Shown here piece by piece: positions 31,998-41,710 of a stretch of DNA of 64,000 nt (positions within the stretch are counted from its first letter, which is position 1; each line of letters opens with the position of its first letter). The notes under the pieces were generated by a model, which had not been told where the DNA came from, did not search any database, and saw nothing but the letters and a program-made list of their open reading frames with translations. This stretch comes from Magnolia sinica (Eukaryota; Streptophyta; Magnoliopsida; Magnoliales; Magnoliaceae): assembly GCF_029962835.1 (NCBI RefSeq), contig NC_080582.1, positions 25,738,032 through 25,802,031 on the forward strand, in the 5' to 3' direction. A program made the translations under genes and the position numbers.

Positions 31998-34900
31998 TGT
32001 CACGCCCCAAACTCGAAAACCAGGCTCATAAAATTTTCGATCGTTGAATCCAGTGCCAGCAGCCTCCATAATAACCCATTCTCAGCACCTAGCGTCCATA
32101 CGCCAGATTTCGATCCTGGGATCCTACAAGGAGGATTTTCCAATGTACATTTAACTCGTAATAAGCATAACCACAAGTATACCCAAATCACAAAACCAAC
32201 ATCATCATCATATATCCACTAATATAAATATTTGAATACAATGCTGAAAGGGAAATACATATATCGAAGTCAAAGCTCCAAAAGACCATTGCACGCTTCA
32301 TGCTCGACGCCACTATAACTTAACGCCACTTGTACGCATCTATCGTGCATAAGCTTATAGAAATCTTATTGGGTGGTGAAAGTGTGTGAGCAGTATATGC
32401 GTGCTCAGAATGTAATATCAGAGTAAACAGAAATACTGGTGAGTTCATAAATCATACAATATCAGAGTAATGCAAAAGTACTGACAAGTCCTATAGAAAT
32501 ATTATCAACCTAATCCAGGATATGCGATGAAAGGACATAACAAGCCAATGTCATATACTGAGAAAGTAATGTACGTCAGTTATGCAATGCGGAGACATAA
32601 TGAGTCAAATATCAGATACCGATGATACAATACTATACGTAATTCTGAGGAACTACAACTACCATCAGCCTCATCTAGGTCATATAAATGCAGAAACATA
32701 GCAACCCAAAAATGCCATATGCCAAGGATGTAAAGCAATATGTAATATGTGGTGTGAATGAAATGACCAAGCTGGAGTGTGAAGTCGGGATGATAGTACG
32801 TGGTGTCGTAGGATATATGGCCTATCACAAAGGACTTCTATCTAAACCAGTCACATACCTAAATTTGGATAGTCAGACTCAATGTGGTAAACTCCTGATC
32901 TCAGGTTAGTCGCACGCCCCAACCGAAATCCTGGCCATTATGAAGGTACACGTAACAAATAGTTGCACACTACCATTCTGAGTGGATAGTGAATGAATGA
33001 ATGAATAAATATATAACTCATGCTCCATAAATTAATACTGTACCTCTTTGGGATCATCACTGGGGTCTAGTACACTCGAAGCTGGCTACCGCTCCAGCCA
33101 GCCGCGTAGCCCAGCGAGTTGAAAAGACCTCACTACCCGCCTACCAGTAGTATACCAATGCCTACCCGGCTCGTCAATAGCAAACCCATTTGGAAGCTGG
33201 TCAAACTCAGCTTGGCTTATAGCCCCTTCACTTGGGTGGATAAGGACACACCCCCTCCCAACTGACCACGACACAGTGGGAGACGCGGCCTACTGGTATT
33301 CGGCACTCGGGCGCTCATGTATCCACTCGGTCTAGACGTTGGGGCATCTCCTGGCCTCGGAGGTTTAGGGACTTTCACCCACGGACATCCAAAGTGCCCA
33401 GATGCTCGAACCAAATATTTTTGGTGTCCCATCTGGCCATCCACGACATGCCTGTGGAGGTCACAGCCCTGATGTCGCTAGGGCGTACAGTAATCACAAT
33501 CACACAATGTAAGATGCATGAGTCATGTAGTCCAATCATGCATCAATCCTGCGCATACCGTGCGCTCATGTGGGATAACTCCACCTATCAGGGAGTCTCA
33601 TAAACCATCTGTACTATGGCATATGCAAGGGTCAATCACATCTCACAATAAACATGCAGATGATGCGTATGGGCATGTATCATGATGCTATACTGTCACA
33701 TACTCATAATTGGTATTAGTAAGTAGCATCAAGAATCGGCATCGACAATGTGGACATTTAACCAACATTACCTCCAAGGAATGGCCCACATAGAGCCAAA
33801 CATATAATAGGCTCACGACCTTACACAAAGGCCTAATATACAACACAATGGGCCTTACTCAAGGGCCACACATACATAACAGGTGGGCCCTGCTCATGGG
33901 CCTCAAACACATGACATGTGGGCCCTACACATGATTCTCGAATACTTCAAATGGGCCATGCATCATGGGCCTAATACATATCACAATGGGCCTTGCCCAT
34001 AGGCCGCAAATATGTCACAATGGGCCTTCCCTATGGGCCATGAATACATCACAATGGGCCTTGCCCATGGGCCTTAAATACATCACAATGGGCCTCGTCA
34101 CATAGACCTCCTATTCATCACATTAGGCCTTAAACACAGGTTGCATATACATCACACAAGCTGAATACGCATCACAATGGGCCTCAACTATGGGTCGCAT
34201 ATACATCATATAGGTCTCAAAAATTAGCCTTGGCAATCGAAATCGGACTCAATAATCGAAATCGACCTCAGCAATCGGAATTGACACTCAAAATCGGCCT
34301 CGATACTCGGCCTCGACAATCAAAATCGGCCTATATAATCGGCCTCGATAATCGGAATTGGCCTCAATACATCTCCTCGACAATCCGAATCAGCCCTGAT
34401 AAATCAGAATCGGCCTTGATACTCGGCCTCGACAATCAGAATCGGCCTATACAATTGGCCTCGACAAATCAAAATCGGCCTCGACAAATCGAAATCGGCC
34501 TCGATACTTGGCGTCGACAATCGGAATCGGCCTATACAATCAGCCTTGATAAATTGGAATCGGCCTCGATAATTGGCCTCGATAATCAGAATCGGCCTAT
34601 ACAATCAGCCTCAACAAATCGAAATCGACCTCGATACTCGGCCTCGATAATTGGAATCGGCCTATACAATCGGCCTCGACAAATTGGAATTGGCCTCGAT
34701 ACTCGGCCTCGACAATCGAAATTTACCTATACAATCGGCCTCGACAAATCAGAATTGGCCTATACAATCAGCTTCGACAAATCAGAATCGGCCTTGATAC
34801 TCGGCCTTAACAAATTAGAATCAGCCTATACAATCAATCTCGACAAATTAAAGTTGGCCTATACAATCGGCCTCAACAATTGGATTCGGAATAGACAATC

Positions 34901-36192
34901 GGTGAGAATGAGTCTAACAAGGCCTAAGGGAAGGTCACAATGTGGACATCCAACCATCATTGCCCATTAATGTGGACATTCAACTAACATTACTCCCAAG
35001 GAGTGGCCCACATAGGGTTAAACATATAGCGGGCCCTGGGCCTCACACAAGGGCCAAAAATACAGCACCATAAGCCTCACTCAAGAGTTTAATACCCATC
35101 ATGATGGGCCTTTCACATGGGCCTAACATACATCACAATGGGCCTCATAACCTGTCCCTCAAATGCACCATAATGAGCCTCATACAATCATAATAGGCCG
35201 TGTCATATGGGCCTAATATATATCACATGGGCTTCATCACATGGGCCTATATACATCAGATAGGCCACGTCCTTTGGGCCCTGAATACATCACAATGGGC
35301 CACAACCTATGAGCTCCAAGCACACCGCAATGAGGCTCTCACACGGGTCTATTATGCATCACACCAAGGTGGGCCTCAATGGATGGCTATAAATACGTCA
35401 CATTGGGCCTCATGTACATCAAGTGGGCCGCATCACATGGGCTTAATACATCGAATGGGCCACGTCCCATGGGCCCCGAATACAACACAATGGGCCCCAA
35501 CCCATGGGCCCCAAGCACATCGCAATGGGCCTCATCAAATGGGCCGTAAATGCGTCATCATAGGCCTCATACTTGGGCCTTATATACAACAAGTGGGCCG
35601 CACTGCTTGGGCCTCATATGCATCAAATGGGCCACATATCTGGGCCTCGAATACATCATATGGGCCACGCTACACAGGCCTAACAATACAACAGGTGGGC
35701 CTTGCACACGGGCCAAAATACATCATGATGGGCCTCATGGATGGGCCGCACCAATGGGCTTTATGTATATCAAATAGGGTCCACCCTTGTGTATTTTTGA
35801 GATCCAACCTATTCATAAGTTAACATGGAGATAAATGAAACAAATATCAGCTTAATTGGAAACTATTGTGGCCCTTAGAAGTTCGAATGGCAGATGACAC
35901 TGTCCACTATTTAAATGGTGGGATCCACTTGAACTTTGGATTTGACTCACTCATTTTCCCATGCCATAAAATAATCTCACAAGTGGTTGGACGGTATGAA
36001 TACACTATGTACATCATGGTAGGCCCCACCGTCTAAACAGTGGATGGTGTAGAAATACATACATCAATGTGGGGCCTGCGGCTTGCTGCTGTACGTGCAG
36101 TTGGCCGCACTTAAAAAGGTAGAGGTGGGTCCCATGTAGGGCCCACCATCATGTATATATTATATAATATAATATATACTATATATAATATA

Positions 36193-36227
<35 letters not shown>

Positions 36228-36274
36228 TCAACGTGTATACCACACGTGGGGTGGGTCCCACCCTCATGTATATA

Positions 36275-36329
<55 letters not shown>

Positions 36330-37599
36330 CTAACGTCCAGTCCGTTCAGGGCCTGGACAGATACATGTTTCAGGGGGTATCCCCACACGTGGGATGGGTC
36401 CCACTGTCCTTGGACGGTGGATGCACCACATGCGTGAGGTGTGGCCCATCTAATGGATGGACAGTGTGAATGGGTCCCACGGACCCTGCTGAAGTTCAAT
36501 GGTAGGGCAGCTGCCTAGCTATGTTGCACGTTGTAGCTCCAAATGAAACAGAGGTGGGTCCCACGTAATGGGCTACCCCCTCATATGTATTATTATCATT
36601 TATTATTATTATTATTTTTATTTGATGCAGCAGGCGAGTACACCTCACTGCCAGTTTACACTTCACCGTTAGCCACCTCTCAGTTCATACTTCACTGATA
36701 GCCACACCCTTCATCAGTTACATCCAGCGTCCCTGGACGGACAGTGTGGATGTACACCTCATCAAGGTGGGTCCCACATGGCCCACCTATTTTGGATCAG
36801 CCTGATATTTGTGTTTCTCCGTAGCCAGGCCGACCCAAAAATCAAGCAGCGTGGCTGTTGGATGGTGGGTAGCAAGGTGGTATAATCCCACTGGATGGAC
36901 GGTCTAGATATTACATGCATCATTAGGTGGGCCACTCATCATAACAGAAAAGGAAAGAGAGAGAGAGAGAGAAGCACCCACTTCAAGATCTTTCCCTTTA
37001 ACTTCTACCCTTATGCTCTAATGCCCTTATGAAGCTTCCTCAACGGTGGGGTGGAGATGATGCTATAAAGACTGGATTGGTGAGGATCCAAGGTGAAAGA
37101 GGGGTAGATTTTTGGGATGGGTTGAACCTCCATGGCTCTTGTAATGGGGAATGAGGAAGAAAGAGGGAGGGAGAGAGAGATAAGAGAGAGAGAGAGAAAA
37201 AAAAAAGTTATGGCTTGACATGATAATGTAAGGCCATCATAAATGTCTAGGTAAGGGAAGGTGTTGACTTAAGAAGAGAAGCTATTATTACTTGTGTAAG
37301 GACATGACATCACCCTCCTAGGGAATGGTGCCATATGGGTAGGTAGGTCCTGAAATATGCGGTCCATAGCCATTATAATGTGCGGGCCACAACTTATGAT
37401 CTAAGCGTCGCATTGATGCACGAGACGCGGTGACGACGCGGTCTTAATGGTACAAGATTTGAGTCAAGCCGACTCAGATTTACAAGATGCGACTCAGGGT
37501 CATGCGCAAATACCGATTGCAGGTCGAGGGTTGCCGAAATTCGACCGAGAGGACCGCGAAAGCTTACGGAACAGTACGGCGTACGATACGGGCCTCACA
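31998..37599 (-). repeat. 5' LTR of the giant-LTR element (right copy)
   Basis: 5602 bp, TGTCACGCCCC at 31998 to GGCCTCACA at 37599 (plus-strand reading). The block order is the same as the left LTR: GGGCC repeats 33745-34215, TCGGCC repeats 34216-34905, GGGCC repeats 34960-35765, MITE-like block from about 35815. It has an expanded AT run (about 36140-36200 and 36275-36325) with an (AC)n run (about 36209-36228) that is absent from the left copy. Confidence 0.85.
36140..36330. repeat. (TA)n and (AC)n microsatellites in the right giant LTR
   Basis: Two long TA/AT runs flank an AC run and 'cacacgtggggtgggtccca'. The left LTR counterpart (about 30190-30315) has shorter AT runs and no AC run. 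ORFs called here (poly Ile-Tyr) are artefacts. Confidence 0.85.
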
Positions 37600-37604
37600 G
37601 GTTT
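37600..37604. other. Target site duplication GGTTT, right copy
   Basis: Perfect match to 25961-25965, immediately outside the right LTR. Confidence 0.85.
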
Positions 37605-37821
37605 GATAACAAACAAACATCACTGTTAGGCCTACTATGGTTTCAAATCATTATCCCCACTGTTTACCATGGTATGATCCACTTGATCTTTTGATATGCT
37701 TCAATTTGGGGCTCAACCCCTTAAATTAGAAGGAAAAACAGATGGACGGCGTGGATATACTACATAGTATATCCACGCCATCCCGGGATATACTGAAAAT
37801 GGGTTTTTCTTGTCTTTCTTA
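37605..37821 (+). mobile_element. Right half of the split MITE-like element
   Basis: Continues the text interrupted at 25965: 'ataacaaacaaacatcactg', 'cccactgtttaccatgg', then 'aaaacagatggacggcgtgg' and a TATATCCACG palindrome near 37750-37787. Related sequence is at 38560-38650. Exact right boundary not determined. Confidence 0.55.
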
Positions 37822-38183
37822 GGGCCTGTTTGGCCAGACCGATCCCACGGTATTAGGAGGGATGGGATCGCGATATTCCGGGATATGCATGACGAGCCAA
37901 ACATACCCGGTGAACTTGTCCCGGGATATAAGCAATCCCGTGGATCTTAAAACAATCCACTAACATCACCATCATTACCTTAAAATTGATCTCATCCCTT
38001 GGTTGGAGGGATTGGAAGGTAAAATCCTGAGATATGCCGGGCGTGCCAAACAGACCCAGTGAACTTGTCCCGTGATATAGCAATCCCATGGATCTTTTTC
38101 CAATCCACTAACACCACCATCATTACCTTAAAATCTATCCCATCCCTCCTAATCCCATGGGATTCGCCCGGCCAAATAGGCCC
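37822..38183. mobile_element. Tourist-like (PIF/Harbinger-type) MITE
   Basis: 362 bp with TIRs GGGCCTGTTTGGCC at the left and GGCCAAATAGGCCC at the right (one mismatch over the outer 14), flanked on both sides by TTA (37819-37821 and 38184-38186). TTA target duplications with GGGCC-type termini are characteristic of Tourist/Harbinger MITEs. Internally it contains two copies of a 'gccaaacagacccrgtgaac' type module. No transposase. Confidence 0.85.
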
Positions 38184-38186
38184 TTA

Positions 38187-39120
38187 CTGGAACGGAGTGA
38201 AGAAAGGGGTTGAAAACGACAGTAAAATCACCAGTGAAAGCAACGCAGTGGAAAGGAGTGAAAGAAACGGGACTGAAAGCAACACAATGGAGAGGAAGGG
38301 TACTTTCATCCTCAAATTCGCTATCCATACCAGCAGGTCTAAGTTCGCAAGTTAAGTTTGTATTGCTCCATAAAACTGCTGGATAACAGGTGGGGTCCAC
38401 CGTCGTAAATTTCTCTATGTATTTAACTCTTTACTTTAGTTTTTAGTGCACTAAAATTAAAGATAGTTACACAGTGGACTTGGAGAAAATTTTAATGGCA
38501 GGCATTCAATGGCCACTGTTTCTTGTTACGTGGTTCATCTAAAATCGGAACCTACTTTACTTTTAGGACCGTGCCATAAAATAATCTGGAAAAACAGATG
38601 AACGGCGTGGATATACCATGCGTATATGGAGGTGGATGCTACCGCCAGGGTCCTACCTACATATATCGCTGGTTCCGATGGAAGCCAAGTCGCACCGTGG
38701 ACGGCGGGGATAAAACCTATGCATCACGGCGGCAGGATGCAATCGGCTCTCAAAAGTAGTTTGTAAAAGTGATGCTACGATTCAGTACACCCGAAATCAC
38801 GAAGGGCAGAAATCCTGACCCTCCATTCGCGGCATTAGTGCCCCCAGTCAACACGGACAAGTTCACGCTCCGGCATTTCCAAACCATTACTGAATATATT
38901 GGCGGGCATTAATCGAGCACGTCATATTTCAAGATTTTACACTTGCACACACGCAGCACGAAATATACTAGACTATGATAATCATACTTTTCACTTTTGA
39001 AATGTACGGTTTATATTTTATGGAAGTGGATTGACTGGTGTAGCACACACCATCAACCTGGCTGACGAGTGCTGACGCTCCTCGAGCTTCGAGTTGTACG
39101 AACGGTTGAAGAGGAGAAAT
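38187..39120. other. Intergenic DNA, no gene seen
   Basis: Contains another 'aaaacagatgaacggcgtgg' block (about 38588) of the MITE-like family and otherwise unique sequence. No convincing ORF. Confidence 0.5.
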
Positions 39121-39631
39121 TGATTGGCTACTCCCCTGCCATCAGCCCGGTGGCTGATGGTCGGTGCTCTGTGGGCCCCACCATGATGTATGTGTTTCAT
39201 CCATTCCGTTCATCCATTTTTACAGATCATTTTAGGGCTTGTGCCCAAAAATGATAGTGATATAAATCTCAGGTGGACCACACCACAGGAAAAAGTAGTG
39301 ATAAGATATCCACATTAAAACTCGCCTAAGGCCCACTGTACTGTTTATTTGACATCCAATCTGTGGATTAGGTCATACATACCCAGATGAAGGGAAAAAA
39401 CAAATATCAGCTTGATCCAAAATTTTTATGGCCCCACAAAAGTTTTTAATGGTTGATTTCATTCAACACTATTTCCTGTAATGTGGACCACTTAAGGTTG
39501 GGATATACTTCATTTTTGGTCTCATACCATGATCTATAAAAATAGATGGATAGCATGGATGAAACACATACATCATGGTGGGGCCCATAGAGCACCGACC
39601 ATCTTGGCTGGTGTCTGGGGGAGTAGCCAAT
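39121..39631. mobile_element. Long-TIR MITE-like element (GGCTACTCCCC termini)
   Basis: Left arm 'attggctactcccc' (39122) through 'gtgggccccaccatgatgta' and 'ccatttttacagatcat'. The right arm is its inverse, 'atgatctataaaaatagatg', 'catcatggtggggcccatag', ending 'gggagtagccaat' at 39631. Arms extend over about 110 bp with few mismatches. Flanks 'aaattgatt' and 'aatccgatt' could be a degenerate 9-bp target duplication, which would fit a MULE-type element, but this is weak. Internal text matches the split element at 25820/37605. Confidence 0.7.
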
Positions 39632-39639
39632 CCGATTCC

Positions 39640-40160
39640 GATGAAAGGAGATCAAAGATACATTGCCCTACAATAATGTATTTTTCATATCCACACCGTT
39701 CATCCATTTGGAGATATCATTTTAGAGCATAATCCTAAAAATAGTCATATCCAAAGCTCAAGTGGACCACACCACAAATATAAGGGGTACAATGGTTCTC
39801 ACCGTTAGAACATTCGTAGGCCCACCATAACGTTAATTTCCCAATAATCTGTTAATTACGTCGCACCCACTCTAACGTTAATTTCCCAACAATATGTTAA
39901 TTACGTCACAGACCTGTACGAAGATTAAAAAACAAATATCATATTCATCCAAAACTCATGTGACCCTCGAAAGGGTTTCAATGGTAGATGTTTAATCTCC
40001 TTTTTTCAGTGTGGTCTACTTGATCTTTAAATGTCTTATTTTTAGCTAAATTCTTAGGACGAGCTCCCAAGTGAACGGACGGTTTGGATATAACACATAC
40101 CTCGTTATGGGACCCATAGAAGTTTGTGACGTCGACACATCAGCCAATCCGGTTCCATAT
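39640..40160. mobile_element. Related MITE-like sequence with internal 43-bp duplication
   Basis: Has the family text ('ttcatatccacaccgttcat', 'ggaccacaccacaaatataa', 'catatcattcatccaaaac' in variant form) and ends 'agccaatccggttcc'. 39829-39910 contains two copies of 'taacgttaatttcccaayaa' plus 'tgttaattacgtc', about 46 bp apart. Confidence 0.55.
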
Positions 40161-40582
40161 TTCATTTGTTAAACCATCAGTTTGGAGGACACAAGTAGAC
40201 GATTGGGAACACCCATGTACAAAGCTTAACTGGCAGACAGTGGAGATACCTCGTTTCAACATGGAGTGTGTGTACTGACATGAGCCTGTACTACCAAGCT
40301 AACCAAAGAAGCATAAAAAGAAAAAAAAAAAAGTAGACGATTGGGATAGAGTGTGTACGGTGTTTTAAAAAATCTGTGGTACATCGTCATCTATAAAGCC
40401 CTTCAGATGGAAGGTCCAGATTAATCAACTTAACGACATGATTGAGTGGCAACGAACCATTACTGGTTTGTCGCGTGACGGGTCAAGTTGACATCTATAC
40501 GTACAAAGTCATCTCAGCTGAACTCAAAGAGGGAGGCTTTATCTGAATTTCTTTCCTGCGGGGGAAAAAAAGTGAAGTAAGG
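40161..40582 (+). promoter_or_regulatory. Upstream region of the NLR gene
   Basis: About 420 bp between the last MITE-like block and the ATG. A TATAAAG at 40392-40398, 185 bp before the start, is a possible TATA box. The start context is aaggATGG, a good plant initiation context. No other regulatory element is claimed. Confidence 0.35.
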
Positions 40583-41710
40583 ATGGTCGTTGTTGAGTCC
40601 GTTATCAAGCTCCTTCTCCAAAAGCTCGCTGACTCGCTAATTCAAGAAGCCATTTTTCTAGGTGGGGTTCGTGATCAAGTAGAATGGCTTAACACAGAGT
40701 TTACTCGAATGCGATGCTTCTTGAAAGATGCAGATGCCAAGCAGGAAGGAGATGAAAGAGTGAAGAACTGGGTACGGGAGGTGACAGATGTTGCATACGA
40801 TGCCGAGGACGCGATCGACACCTTTGTCTTCAAGGTAGCAACCTTGCGGCGAAGTGGTTTTGGGGGTCGCATTAGAAGGTACGCTTTCATCTTCAATGAG
40901 TTGATAGCTCGCCATGAGGTGGGATCGGAGATAGAACGGATAAAGAATAAAATCCGAGCGATCTCTGAAAGCAGGTCAACTTACGGAATTGAAAACATAG
41001 GCCAGGGAGCAGGTACAACCTCCACCAGTCTATGCCTTCAAGACTGGAGGTTCACTTCTCCTCTTGCTCAAGAAACAGATTTTGTTGGGTTTGACAAGGA
41101 CTTAAAAGCATTGGTCGTGAGGTTGACGAAGGGAGAGCTGCGACGTTGTGTTGTTTCTGTAGTCGGAATGGGTGGTCTCGGTAAGACCACTCTTACCAAG
41201 AAAGTCTATAACACTGAAAGTGTTAAGAAACATTTTGATTCTTATTCATGGATTTCTGTCTCACAAGGGTATACTGCTAGAGATCTTTTGCAGGTGATTG
41301 TAAGATGCTGGGCAGTGCTCTCTGACCGAATGGTGGAAACAATGACCATTGCTGAGGTGAGGAATAAGATATCTGAGTATCTGAAAGACAAGAAATACTT
41401 GGTTGTATTGGATGATATATGGACAAAAGAAGCTTGGGATGCTTTGAAGGATGCATTTCCGGAAATGAACAATGGAAGCAGGGTCGTGCTCACCACACGA
41501 AACCGAGACGTAGCTTTATATGCAGATGCACGAAGCCAGCCCTATGAACTGCGGTTCTTAAAAGAAGAAGAAAGCTGGGAATTATTCTGCAAGAAAACAT
41601 CCCCAGGACGAGAAATCTGTTGCACTCAGGATTTGGAGCGGCTGCAAAGAGAGATTGTGGCAAAATGCCATGGTTTACCTCTTGCGATTGTAGTCATCGG
41701 AGGGCTCTTG
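40583..41710 (+). pseudogene. CC-NBS-LRR disease resistance protein (RPP13/RPM1-like), 5' part, interrupted by retrotransposons
   Basis: Intracellular immune receptor of the CC-NBS-LRR class. The 376 codons before the insertion contain an Rx-type coiled-coil domain (residues 1 to ~130) with an EDVID-like motif 'DAEDAIDTF' (73-81), then NB-ARC: P-loop 'GMGGLGKTT' (195-203), RNBS-A 'FDSYSWISVSQ' (218-228), kinase 2 'YLVVLDDIW' (272-280), RNBS-B 'GSRVVLTTR' (298-306), RNBS-C 'LRFLKEEESWELF' (323-335) and GLPL 'CHGLPLAIV' (362-370). The frame has no stops. The interruption falls exactly after the codon ending at 41710, before RNBS-D. Read-through into the LTR adds 26 foreign codons and a stop at 41791. 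Without the insertion the frame continues at 63477. Seen: motifs and frame. Inferred: loss of function of this allele. Confidence 0.93.
41706..41710. other. Target site duplication TCTTG, left copy
   Basis: TCTTG immediately precedes the first LTR (TGTTCAGGG at 41711) and recurs at 63472-63476 after the last LTR. It is part of the NLR coding sequence. Confidence 0.92.

Larger units (their letters stand above)
25966..37599 (-). mobile_element. Non-autonomous LTR retrotransposon with giant LTRs and a ~0.4-kb internal region
   Basis: On the minus strand: 5' LTR 37599-31998 (5602 bp), internal 31997-31600 (398 bp), 3' LTR 31599-25966 (5634 bp). LTR ends are TGTGAGGCC and GGGCGTGACA (the outer left end has drifted to a TATCACACC complement). 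The PBS (TGGTATTAGAGT) lies 5 nt inside the 5' LTR, and a polypurine tract (GGAGGGGAGAGC) directly adjoins the 3' LTR. The whole is flanked by GGTTT at 25961-25965 and 37600-37604. There is no gag or pol, so movement would need proteins in trans. LTR divergence is visible (many substitutions, different AT and CA runs), so it is older than the array at 41711. The superfamily cannot be told without coding sequence. Confidence 0.88.

Noticed and set aside
29268-35823. ~200-codon ORFs at 29268-29864 and 35200-35823 as a conserved protein
   Set aside because: They are the same LTR repeat block in the two LTRs of one element; the composition follows from TGGGCC repeats, and other frames are open too.
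36233-36499. Poly(Ile-Tyr) ORFs
   Set aside because: Translation of a (TA)n microsatellite.
25966-37599. Plain segmental tandem duplication of ~6 kb
   Set aside because: The PBS, PPT, TG/CA-type ends and perfect 5-bp target duplication fit LTRs of one retrotransposon.
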